In this document: positions 1 through 6,075 of the stretch, piece by piece
How the letters are laid out: each line of letters begins with the position of its first letter
Numbering within the stretch: the stretch's first letter is position 1
NCBI GenBank assembly: GCA_023392035.1
Contig: JAEVZY010000268.1
Location: 1-9,924, forward strand
From: Pseudomonadota bacterium
GTDB lineage: Bacteria > Pseudomonadota > Gammaproteobacteria > Burkholderiales > Burkholderiaceae_D
Direction: 5' to 3'
DNA: 9,924 bases
The notes under the pieces: generated by a model
Seen by the model: only the letters and a program-made list of their open reading frames with translations
The model's database searches: none
What the model was told of the DNA's origin: nothing
Made by a program: the position numbers and the translations under genes

Positions 1-1
1 G

Positions 2-1999
2 GTCACCGTCATGTTGTTGCTGCACGTGCTGGTGTACGCCGGCGCCAAACCCTGGCGGCGGCTGGCAGGGGTGACACTGGACGTTTCCGCCATTACCTAT
101 TTTCACCTCACCAGCGATGCCGCCGCGGTGCCCATGTACGCGCTCTACCTCTGGATCGTTTTCGGCAATGGCTTCCGCTTTGGGCAGCGCTATCTTTATT
201 TTTCGCTGGGACTGTCGCTGATCGGGTTTGGCATCGCCATGCTGAGCCTGCCGCAATGGCGCGCCTATCCGAGCCTGGCCTGGGGTTTGTGGATCGGCAT
301 GCTGGTGGTGTCGCTCTATGTCTCGCACCTCTTGCGTCGCCTGCAAACGGCGCTCGAATTTGCCGAGTCCGCCAACATGGCCAAGCGCCGCTTCGTGTCT
401 TCCGTATCGCACGAATTGCGCACGCCACTCAACGCCATCATCGGCATGGGCGCGCTCTTGCGCATGACCCGCATGGACCACGAACAGCAGGACATGCTGG
501 TATCTCTGGAAGACGCTTCGCGGCTGATGCTGACCCTGATTGAGGACGTGCTCGATTTTTCCAAGATCGAAGCGGGCAAGGTGACGCTGGAAGCGGTCAA
601 CTTCAATCTCGAGGAATTGATGCTGTCTGCCACCAGCGTGTTGCGCTACCAGGCGCTGGGCAAGGGACTCAAGCTGCATCACGAGCTGGCGCCCGGAACG
701 CCGCTGGCGCTGCAAGGTGATCAGCATCACCTGAAGCAGATTCTGGTCAATCTGCTTTCCAATGCCATCAAATTCACCCATACCGGCGAGGTTGCCTGCA
801 ATGTGGCTTGCCTGCGCGTCGATGGACCGCAGACCTGGCTGCGCTTCGAAGTCAGGGACACCGGCATCGGGATTCCGCAGGCGGCACAGGCGCGCATTTT
901 TGAAAGCTTTGCCCAAGCCGACGACTCCACCACCCGCCGCTATGGTGGTACCGGACTCGGAACCACCATTGCCAAGCAACTGGTGGAGTTGATGGGGGGG
1001 CGTATCGGTGTCATCAGTACGCCGGGCAAGGGCTCGCTTTTCTGGTTCGAACTGCCCTTGTCCTGTCCGCCGGTCGCGCCGGTGCAGGCAGGGCAGGGCA
1101 AACCGATCGAAGCGCCGCAACAGGAAGCGCCTGCCATCCCGCTCATGTCCGCACCGCGCGCCCTGCGGGTCCTGGTGGCGGAAGACAATGGCACCAATGC
1201 CAAACTGCTGCAGCGCATATTGGAGCGCTCCGGGCACAGCTATGAGGTCGTGCCCGACGGCGAACAGGCGCTGGACCGGTTGACCAGCGCCGAGTTTGAC
1301 GTTGCCCTGTTCGACATGAACATGCCGGTCCTGTCCGGATTGGACGCGGTCAAGGCTTACCGCTTCATGGCCTCACGCGAACGACGGGTTCCGATTGCCA
1401 TGTTTTCAGCCGATGCCTCGGTCAGCACCCGCGAAGAATGCCTGCGGGCCGGCGTCGACGCCTATCTCACCAAGCCGATTCAGTTGGACGAGCTGCTTAA
1501 TACCATGAGTCGCTTGACCGGTGGCGGCCCGGCAAGCTGGCCTACGGCCACACTGTGGCCCAGCCCCGCGATGCCGCGCGCCGATTGCCCGCCGGAGTAT
1601 TCGTCGCAGCTCGATATTTCGGCACTGGACGACCTCGAAGCCCTGGGCGGCAGTCCGAATTTCCTGAGCAACTTGATAGAAGGCTATATCGAGGACAACC
1701 GTCAGTTGATCGAGCGCCTGGACGCCGGCATGGCGGAGCAGCGTTTGCAGGAATGCCATGAGGCGCTGCATGCAATGAAGGGCTCGGCAGTCAGTCTTGG
1801 CGCCATCGGCATGCGCCGTTTGTGTGAAGAGATCGAAAGAATGGACCCGAAAGATCTTTTCCGCTTGCGGCTATCAATAGGGGAGCGCTGCAACGCTGTC
1901 TTTGAGGCGCTGTGTGTTGAACTCAAACGTAGGTGCGGAAAAAATGAAACTCGTATTAAGGATAATGGAAACGGCCGACCTACAGCGCGGAGCACTTGA
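2..1999 (+). CDS. rpfC: RpfC-like DSF sensor: hybrid histidine kinase with REC and HPt domains (5' partial)
   Basis: Membrane-bound hybrid sensor kinase. In the Xanthomonas family it senses DSF fatty-acid signals and passes phosphate His-Asp-His to the HD-GYP regulator RpfG. The first ATG in view is at 11, but the frame is open to the edge and begins inside a hydrophobic segment. The H-box histidine is residue 134 counted from that ATG, against His198 in Xanthomonas RpfC, so about 60 N-terminal residues lie off the window. Visible order: remaining membrane segments (about 1-107, with an RpfC-like GNGFRFG stretch at 52-58), DHp with SHELRTPLN (H134), ATPase N-box LVNLLSNAIKFT (245-256), G1 DTGIGIP (283-289), G2 YGGTGLG (311-317), receiver domain with acidic pair E391/D392, phosphoacceptor D435, S466 and K488, then an HPt domain with HAMKGSA (H587). 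All phosphorelay residues are present. The 3' end overlaps the next gene. Another hybrid kinase of similar layout is possible, but the convergent rpfF makes RpfC very likely. Confidence 0.9.
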   Translation, partial: VTVMLLLHVLVYAGAKPWRRLAGVTLDVSAITYFHLTSDAAAVPMYALYLWIVFGNGFRFGQRYLYFSLGLSLIGFGIAMLSLPQWRAYPSLAWGLWIGMLVVSLYVSHLLRRLQTALEFAESANMAKRRFVSSVSHELRTPLNAIIGMGALLRMTRMDHEQQDMLVSLEDASRLMLTLIEDVLDFSKIEAGKVTLEAVNFNLEELMLSATSVLRYQALGKGLKLHHELAPGTPLALQGDQHHLKQILVNLLSNAIKFTHTGEVACNVACLRVDGPQTWLRFEVRDTGIGIPQAAQARIFESFAQADDSTTRRYGGTGLGTTIAKQLVELMGGRIGVISTPGKGSLFWFELPLSCPPVAPVQAGQGKPIEAPQQEAPAIPLMSAPRALRVLVAEDNGTNAKLLQRILERSGHSYEVVPDGEQALDRLTSAEFDVALFDMNMPVLSGLDAVKAYRFMASRERRVPIAMFSADASVSTREECLRAGVDAYLTKPIQLDELLNTMSRLTGGGPASWPTATLWPSPAMPRADCPPEYSSQLDISALDDLEALGGSPNFLSNLIEGYIEDNRQLIERLDAGMAEQRLQECHEALHAMKGSAVSLGAIGMRRLCEEIERMDPKDLFRLRLSIGERCNAVFEALCVELKRRCGKNETRIKDNGNGRPTARST

Positions 2000-2603
2000 G
2001 ACGCTGCCTTTCATGGAAAGGATGTTGGCAGGACATGGAACGCGCAATGACTATCGGCGCTTCCTGCTCGATCTCTACCATGTGGTACGGCATTTTTGCC
2101 CCATCATGGCCACCGCTGTCGGCCGTTGTGCCGACGAGTATGAAGACTTGCGCCAGCATCTCTACGAGTCGATATCGGATGAGCGGGATCACGAAAAGCT
2201 GGTGGCTGAAGATCTGGAAGACCTGCTGGGCGAGCCCGGCTATCCGGAGCTGCATCAACCCAGCCCGCCAGTGCGGGCCATGATAGCGGCCAATTATTTC
2301 AACGTGGATCGCGGCAATCCCTGGGCGGTGCTGGGTCTGCTCTATGTGCTGGAGTTCATTGCAAGCTGCTATGCCGGCACGTTGGCGGACAGCCTTGCCG
2401 AAGCCATTGAAAATTCAGATTCCTGCTACCGCTTCCTGGCATCCCATGCCAGCCTGGACCAGCATCACGTGGCCCGATTGCACGCTCTGATGGAGAAAAT
2501 CTCCGATCAGCACGCGCAGCAGGCGATCCTGCTTTCAACCGAACTCAACTTCTACTTGTTCCGCCAATGGATTCATTACCTTGGCGAGCACGGCCGCGGC
2601 TGA
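1944..2603 (+). CDS. Heme-oxygenase-like diiron oxidase/oxygenase (HDO / iron-containing redox enzyme family), function unknown
   Basis: A 219-residue, probably all-helical protein resembling the TenA/PqqC/heme-oxygenase-like fold, Haem_oxygenas_2 type. Seen directly: a likely helix with DERDHE (E80, H83), a second with YVLEF (E137), and a C-terminal H168-x3-D172-x2-H175. This last pattern matches the His/Asp/His half of the metal site in diiron HDOs such as CADD and UndA, and E137 sits at the expected distance before it. The first-half ligands (E75 or E80, with H83) are less certain. Characterised relatives oxidise amino acids, fatty acids or p-aminobenzoate precursors; the substrate here is unknown. 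I chose ATG 1944, which has GGA four bases upstream. ATG 1965 is an alternative, but its AAGGA is only two bases away; TTG 1902 is unlikely. The start overlaps the rpfC 3' end by 56 bases, suggesting translational coupling, and the 3' end overlaps convergent rpfF by 69 bases. A thiaminase-like TenA protein is a less likely reading. Confidence 0.75.
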   Translation: MKLVLRIMETADLQRGALETLPFMERMLAGHGTRNDYRRFLLDLYHVVRHFCPIMATAVGRCADEYEDLRQHLYESISDERDHEKLVAEDLEDLLGEPGYPELHQPSPPVRAMIAANYFNVDRGNPWAVLGLLYVLEFIASCYAGTLADSLAEAIENSDSCYRFLASHASLDQHHVARLHALMEKISDQHAQQAILLSTELNFYLFRQWIHYLGEHGRG

Positions 2604-3527
2604 GCCTTGCGCCTGGCGGTCTTCAGCCTGGCGGTCTTCATACTGCTGGCGCAGCTGGGCTTTGACCAGGCGCTGCATCATGCGCAGGTCGCGGTCTTTC
2701 AGTTGCAGTGCGGCGTCGGCCCAGGCGCCGCATATGCTCATCAGCTCTTCAAACGAAATCGGATTGGAGAATTCACGGCAGCGAAAGATGCCGTGCATGC
2801 CATTGGCGCGCTTGCGATTCTCAATCATGTAATCCGTGACGGCCTGGCGGCCTTCGCCTTTGGGCACCACCAGGTCGATCAGGCCCAGGTCCTTCAATTC
2901 CCTCGCACTGTAGAGCTCACCGCTGGAGATCATCTTTTCGGCGGCCTTCGCACCCAGGCGGCGTGACAGGATGCTGTACGCGCCCATGCCGGGAAACAGG
3001 TTGAACAGGATTTCTGGAAAGCCCATCCTGGCCTGCTCTTCGGCGATCAGGATGTCGCTGGTGAGCGCGCATTCAAAACCGCCGCCCAGGGCATCGCCTT
3101 CGATCAGGGAAATGGTGGTGGCGGTACCGTCGTAATGGCAAAGCCGTTCCCATGCCGGCACCACGCAGGCACGGGCGTAATCGAGCAAGGCTTGCCGGTC
3201 GCGCGCCTTGATCAACATGACGAACAAGGCCAGGTCGCCGCCAAAATTGAACACGCCCGGATGGCCGGACGCGACCACTTGATACTCGATAGGGAACACC
3301 TCGCCATCCGCCCAGCCTTGGTGACGATTGGCCTTGAAGTGCTTGTCGCGCTTGGCGAGTTCATTCAAGAGACCGAGCGTGAAGCAGGCGCGGCCGTGGG
3401 GTTTGAGCCGGGTCCACGCAGAGCGCGTGTCGAGCTCATAGTCCAAAGATATCTGTGCGAATTCCGGGGTGATGGCGGCCAATCCAAACTGCGGCTGCAG
3501 AATTTGCGCGCTTGCGATGGCGTTCAT
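2535..3527 (-). CDS. rpfF: RpfF-like DSF synthase (enoyl-CoA hydratase/crotonase family)
   Basis: Crotonase-fold enzyme of the RpfF family. Family members make cis-2-unsaturated fatty acids (DSF or BDSF) from 3-hydroxyacyl-ACP by dehydration and thioester cleavage. The 330-residue protein has an FNFGGDL oxyanion-hole segment (93-99) and LGGGFE ending in E152. GFPE follows with E172. The 20-residue spacing of these glutamates equals that of Glu141/Glu161 in Xanthomonas RpfF, which distinguishes DSF synthases from ordinary hydratases. The start is well supported by AGGAG seven bases upstream (3535-3539). It is longer than the ~290 residues I recall for Xanthomonas RpfF: about 11 extra at the N-terminus and 30 at the C-terminus. 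The C-terminal part carries a perfect EDRQA duplication at 297-306. It converges on the RpfC/HDO genes and lies downstream of panB on the same strand. In Xanthomonas, the RpfC receiver domain binds and restrains RpfF; the same control is plausible here. Confidence 0.92.
   Translation of the reverse strand: MNAIASAQILQPQFGLAAITPEFAQISLDYELDTRSAWTRLKPHGRACFTLGLLNELAKRDKHFKANRHQGWADGEVFPIEYQVVASGHPGVFNFGGDLALFVMLIKARDRQALLDYARACVVPAWERLCHYDGTATTISLIEGDALGGGFECALTSDILIAEEQARMGFPEILFNLFPGMGAYSILSRRLGAKAAEKMISSGELYSARELKDLGLIDLVVPKGEGRQAVTDYMIENRKRANGMHGIFRCREFSNPISFEELMSICGAWADAALQLKDRDLRMMQRLVKAQLRQQYEDRQAEDRQAQGSAAAVLAKVMNPLAEQVEVEFG
2611..2640. repeat. Perfect 15-bp tandem duplication inside rpfF
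   Basis: GCCTGGCGGTCTTCA occurs twice head to tail (2611-2625 and 2626-2640) with no mismatch. On the minus strand it sits in the 3' part of rpfF and encodes EDRQA twice without breaking frame. It begins seven bases past the stop codon of the convergent HDO-like gene. A recent slippage or unequal recombination event is the simplest explanation. Confidence 0.95.
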
Positions 3528-3534
3528 GACTCAT

Positions 3535-3539
3535 CTCCT
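3535..3539 (-). promoter_or_regulatory. Shine-Dalgarno site of rpfF
   Basis: AGGAG on the minus strand with a seven-base spacer before the ATG at 3527-3525. It fixes the rpfF start and is the clearest ribosome binding site in the window. Confidence 0.8.
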
Positions 3540-3637
3540 GTGGTTGTTTTGCAGCCTGCAGTAGAGCAGTCCTCGATGCAAAGCGGGAGAGGTATCAATA
3601 CGCGCGCGAATCGGGCTAATTACGGTTTTCCAGTCCG

Positions 3638-3703
3638 CGAATTTGGGGGAGAATTTCACACATTTTACGTTTCGAATTTGCGCCGTTTGAGCCCGAATTT
3701 CGG
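3638..3703. promoter_or_regulatory. Cluster of CGAATTT repeats with a CCGAA-T-TTCGG inverted repeat, possible operator
   Basis: CGAATTT occurs at 3638-3644, 3673-3679 and 3694-3700, with a GAATTT at 3651-3656. The last copy is part of a perfect 11-bp inverted repeat, CCGAA-T-TTCGG (3693-3703). The two rightmost copies are 21 bases apart, close to two helical turns, as expected for repeated binding of a regulator on one face. They flank or lie upstream of the candidate -10 box. No regulator is recognised from the motif; this is pattern evidence only. Confidence 0.3.
3662..3667 (-). promoter_or_regulatory. Candidate -10 box for rpfF
   Basis: TAAAAT on the minus strand differs from the sigma-70 TATAAT consensus at one position and lies in the AT-rich part of the gap, about 135 bases before the rpfF start. 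No good -35 hexamer is found 16-18 bases upstream, so it would need an activator or may not be a promoter. Confidence 0.25.
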
Positions 3704-3761
3704 CCGGAAGCAGGCCACTGCGGCCCACAGTAGCTGCTACCGTCCCCGGGTTCCGGCGAGC

Positions 3762-4580
3762 TCAAAAACAGTGTTCGGGCGCAGGAAAGCTCTTGTCTTT
3801 CACCGCTGCCACATAGGCGCCGACGGCGCCGGCGATGCTGTCCTGTCCGTCCATGAAATTGCGCACGAACTTGGCCTTGTGGCCGGGGAATACGCCCAGC
3901 ATGTCATGCATCACCAGCACCTGACCCGAGCAATCGGGACCGGCGCCTATGCCGATGGTGGGAATGCTGAGCAACTCGGTGGTCTCGCGACCCAGGGCGG
4001 CCGGGATGGCTTCCAGCACCAGCAGGGTGGCGCCGGCTTCCTGCACCGCCAGGGCGTCGGCCTTGAGGCGCGCGGCATCTTCTTGAGTTTTTCCCTGCAC
4101 CTTGTAGCCGCCCAGCGCATGCACCGACTGCGGCATCAAACCCAGGTGGGCGCAGACGGGCACCGAACGCTCCACCAGGAAGCGGATGGTTTCGGCCACC
4201 CAGGCGCCGCCTTCGATCTTCACCATCTGTGCGCCGGCCTGCATCAGCTTGACCGCGTTGTCGAAGCCGGCTTGCGGCGTGCTGTAGCTGCCGAAGGGCA
4301 TATCGGCAATCAGGAAAGCGGTCTTGTTGCCGCGCGCCACGCTGGCCGTGTGATAGGCCACGTCTTGCAGGGTCACCGGCAGCGTGCTGGTCTGGCCCTG
4401 GCACACCATGCCCAGCGAATCGCCCACCAGCAGGGTTTCGACGCCGCAGCCATCCATCAAGGCCGCGAAGCTGGCGTCGTAGCAGGTAAGCATGGTGATT
4501 TTCTCGCCCTTGGCCTTCAACTCGAACAGGGTGGGAATCGTGACCGCTTTCTTCCTGGGTTCCTGCAGATAACCGGACAT
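3762..4580 (-). CDS. panB: 3-methyl-2-oxobutanoate hydroxymethyltransferase (ketopantoate hydroxymethyltransferase)
   Basis: First committed step of pantothenate (hence CoA and acyl-carrier-protein prosthetic group) synthesis: transfers a hydroxymethyl group from 5,10-methylene-tetrahydrofolate to 2-oxoisovalerate in the cytoplasm. The 272-residue TIM-barrel protein has normal length. Magnesium ligands D54 (VGDSLGM), D93 (IADMPFGSY) and E123 (KIEGG) and catalytic E190 (VLEAIP) each lie nine residues after the E. coli positions 45, 84, 114 and 181. The ATG at 4580 is preceded by GGAG ten bases upstream (4591-4594). The frame is open farther upstream, but the extra residues do not look like PanB and overlap the kinase gene. 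Only five bases separate it from the upstream deoxynucleoside kinase. It is the last gene of the tight housekeeping cluster; rpfF follows after the gap. Confidence 0.97.
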   Translation of the reverse strand: MSGYLQEPRKKAVTIPTLFELKAKGEKITMLTCYDASFAALMDGCGVETLLVGDSLGMVCQGQTSTLPVTLQDVAYHTASVARGNKTAFLIADMPFGSYSTPQAGFDNAVKLMQAGAQMVKIEGGAWVAETIRFLVERSVPVCAHLGLMPQSVHALGGYKVQGKTQEDAARLKADALAVQEAGATLLVLEAIPAALGRETTELLSIPTIGIGAGPDCSGQVLVMHDMLGVFPGHKAKFVRNFMDGQDSIAGAVGAYVAAVKDKSFPAPEHCF

Positions 4581-4585
4581 GGCTC

Positions 4586-5227
4586 TTACTCTCCAATGCT
4601 GAAAAACTCGCGTTTGCCGCGCATAGTGCGGATACGCTCCAAAAGCATGAGGAAATCCTCGTCCCGCGCGATCGGGTTGAGGTTTTCGGTGTTGACGATC
4701 AGGAGCGGCGCCGCTTCGTAATGATAGAAATAGCGGCTGTAGCTTTCGCACAGCCGGTACAGATAGTCTTCGGAAATTCCGCTCTCCATGGCGATGCCGC
4801 GCTTTTGCACGCGCTCGACCAGGGTCTCGGGCTGGGCCTGCAGGTAGATCACCAGATCCGGTTGCGGCGCTTGCGGCCGCAGTTGATCGTAGAGCTGGCG
4901 ATACAGATGAAGTTCGTCGTCGGCCAGCGTGAGGCTGGCAAACAGCGGGTCCTTGTCCAGCAGGAAGTCGGAAATGATGGGCGCGCTGAAGAGGTCGGTC
5001 TGCGTCAGGTCGCGCAACTGGTTGACCCGCTGGAACAGGAAGAACAATTGGGTCGGCAGCGCATAGCGTGCCGAGTCGCGATAGAACTTTTGCAGGAAGG
5101 GATTTTCCTCCGGCAGTTCCAGCAGCAACTGCGCGTTGGCGGCCTGTGCCAGTTTTCGGGCGAGCGAAGTCTTGCCGGCGCCGATCGGTCCTTCGACCAC
5201 GATGTAGCGCAAAGTCTCGAGGTTCAT
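4586..5227 (-). CDS. Deoxynucleoside kinase (deoxyguanosine/deoxyadenosine kinase family)
   Basis: Cytoplasmic salvage enzyme that phosphorylates deoxynucleosides with ATP; the family (dNK, PF01712) includes dGK/dAK and thymidine-kinase-like members. The 213-residue protein begins with a P-loop, GPIGAGKT (13-20), followed by EENPFLQKFY (40-49), typical of the family. The segment SDFLLDKD (86-93) replaces the DRS/ERS motif as in other bacterial dGK/dAK proteins, and a LID-like RVQKRG lies at 139-144. Substrate preference cannot be read from the sequence. The ATG at 5227 overlaps the TGA of the DUF486 gene (ATGA) without a good Shine-Dalgarno site, indicating coupled translation. A longer in-frame start at 5467 exists, but its extra residues only shadow the upstream gene. 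In many Burkholderiales this kinase sits between folK and panB. Confidence 0.9.
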   Translation of the reverse strand: MNLETLRYIVVEGPIGAGKTSLARKLAQAANAQLLLELPEENPFLQKFYRDSARYALPTQLFFLFQRVNQLRDLTQTDLFSAPIISDFLLDKDPLFASLTLADDELHLYRQLYDQLRPQAPQPDLVIYLQAQPETLVERVQKRGIAMESGISEDYLYRLCESYSRYFYHYEAAPLLIVNTENLNPIARDEDFLMLLERIRTMRGKREFFSIGE

Positions 5228-5571
5228 GAGCGGAAAATGAAGTAGACCGCGCCCACCAGGCACAGCGCGGCCCAGAGGTAATCCAGCTTCAGCGGCTGCT
5301 GCATGTAGAGCACTGCAAAGGGCACGAAGACGGTCAGTGTAATCGCTTCCTGCAAAATCTTGAGCTGGGCCAGCGACAGGCTGGTATAGCCAATGCGATT
5401 GGCCGGCACCTGCAGCAGGTACTCGAACAGGGCGATGGTCCAGCTGATCAGCGCCGCGACCCACCATGCCCGATTGGACAGGGTCTTCAAATGGCCATAC
5501 CAGGCGAAGGTCATGAACACATTGGAGAGAGTCAACAGACCCACGGTTTGCAATATGGTCGTATTCAACAT
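5224..5571 (-). CDS. DMT-family small membrane protein (DUF486)
   Basis: A 115-residue inner-membrane protein with four predicted hydrophobic segments (roughly 6-24, 35-54, 72-91 and 95-113), like half of a drug/metabolite transporter. The conserved-looking QVPANRIGY (54-62) and QLKILQEAITL (69-79) fit DUF486 (DMT_6). Substrate and direction of transport are unknown; small DMT proteins often work as dimers. It begins 18 bases after folK ends and overlaps the next gene by four bases. No convincing Shine-Dalgarno site precedes the ATG at 5571. Confidence 0.85.
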   Translation of the reverse strand: MLNTTILQTVGLLTLSNVFMTFAWYGHLKTLSNRAWWVAALISWTIALFEYLLQVPANRIGYTSLSLAQLKILQEAITLTVFVPFAVLYMQQPLKLDYLWAALCLVGAVYFIFRS

Positions 5572-5589
5572 GGGACAGGGCTTGATGTG

Positions 5590-6075
5590 TCAGGCAAGAC
5601 GTTCGATCTGCTGGCCGGCAGTGGCGCCCAGCAGATCGCGCACCGCGCCGCGGCCGGGAATCAGGAGATCGGGATCGATCTCCACCAGCGGCAGCAGGAC
5701 GAAGGCGCGTTGATGCATGCGCGGATGCGGCAGGATCAGTTCCGGCGTGTCCATGGTCACGTCCTGCATCATCAGCAGATCGAGGTCGAGCGTGCGCGGC
5801 GCATTGCGATAGAGCCGCTCGCGGCCCCAGGCCTGTTCGATTCCCATCAGGGCCGCCAGCAGATCATGTGGCCCGAGCGTGGTGGCAATGCGGGCCACGG
5901 CGTTCAGATAATCGTCGCCGCCGGCATCCACCGGGGCGCTGCGATAAAGCGAAGATTGCGCCAACAGCCGCGTGCCGGGCAGGGCGGCCAGGCGCGACAG
6001 GGCGTCGTGCAGGGCGCTGGCCGGATCGCCAAGATTGGCGCCCAGTCCAATCCAGGCCAGCTTTTCCTGGCTCAC
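5590..6075 (-). CDS. folK: 2-amino-4-hydroxy-6-hydroxymethyldihydropteridine diphosphokinase (HPPK)
   Basis: Folate pathway enzyme that transfers pyrophosphate from ATP to 6-hydroxymethyl-7,8-dihydropterin, giving the substrate of dihydropteroate synthase. The 161-residue cytoplasmic protein matches the usual length (~160). It starts with the family's GLGANLGDP (10-18), has RTLDLDLL (94-101) with the two magnesium aspartates D97 and D99, and HPRMHQRAFVLLPL (117-130) with H117 and R123 matching E. coli H115 and R121. The start overlaps the pcnB stop as ATGA. Its product pathway supplies the one-carbon carrier used by PanB in the same cluster. Confidence 0.97.
   Translation of the reverse strand: MSQEKLAWIGLGANLGDPASALHDALSRLAALPGTRLLAQSSLYRSAPVDAGGDDYLNAVARIATTLGPHDLLAALMGIEQAWGRERLYRNAPRTLDLDLLMMQDVTMDTPELILPHPRMHQRAFVLLPLVEIDPDLLIPGRGAVRDLLGATAGQQIERLA

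Larger units (their letters stand above)
3528..3761. other. panB-rpfF intergenic region, presumed rpfF promoter and leader
   Basis: This is the only sizeable non-coding stretch, and it is visibly AT-richer in its middle than the flanking genes. It must hold the rpfF leader and probably its promoter. It contains three CGAATTT heptamers and one further GAATTT, and a minus-strand TAAAAT that could be a -10 box. I see no GC-rich hairpin followed by a T-run after panB on the minus strand, so no canonical intrinsic terminator. Short self-complementary stretches (for example GTAGCAGCTAC on the minus strand, near 3730-3740) lack a U-tract. A 65-codon minus-strand frame crosses the region but has no supporting ribosome binding site. 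Confidence 0.6.

Noticed and set aside
3531..3728. 65-codon minus-strand frame in the rpfF leader, ending just before rpfF
   Set aside because: It starts at GTG with no Shine-Dalgarno sequence, has no family resemblance, and crosses the likely promoter. A leader peptide cannot be excluded but is unsupported.
3700..3761. Possible terminator hairpin after panB
   Set aside because: Small inverted repeats are present (GTAGC-A-GCTAC, GGCC pairs), but loops or stems are poor and no T-run follows on the minus strand.
3135..4721. 528-codon open frame on the + strand
   Set aside because: It lies antisense to rpfF and panB, both with intact catalytic motifs. Its product is rich in His, Gln, Gly and Ala with no recognisable domain, typical of the mirror frame of GC-rich genes.
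4581..4751. N-terminal extension of panB to an upstream start at 4751
   Set aside because: The added residues do not resemble PanB and overlap the kinase coding sequence. The catalytic residues fit E. coli numbering with a constant offset from the start at 4580, and GGAG precedes that start.
5228..5467. N-terminal extension of the deoxynucleoside kinase
   Set aside because: The P-loop of this family sits close to the N-terminus, and the ATGA overlap at 5224-5227 is a natural start. The extension is only an alternative frame of the DUF486 gene.
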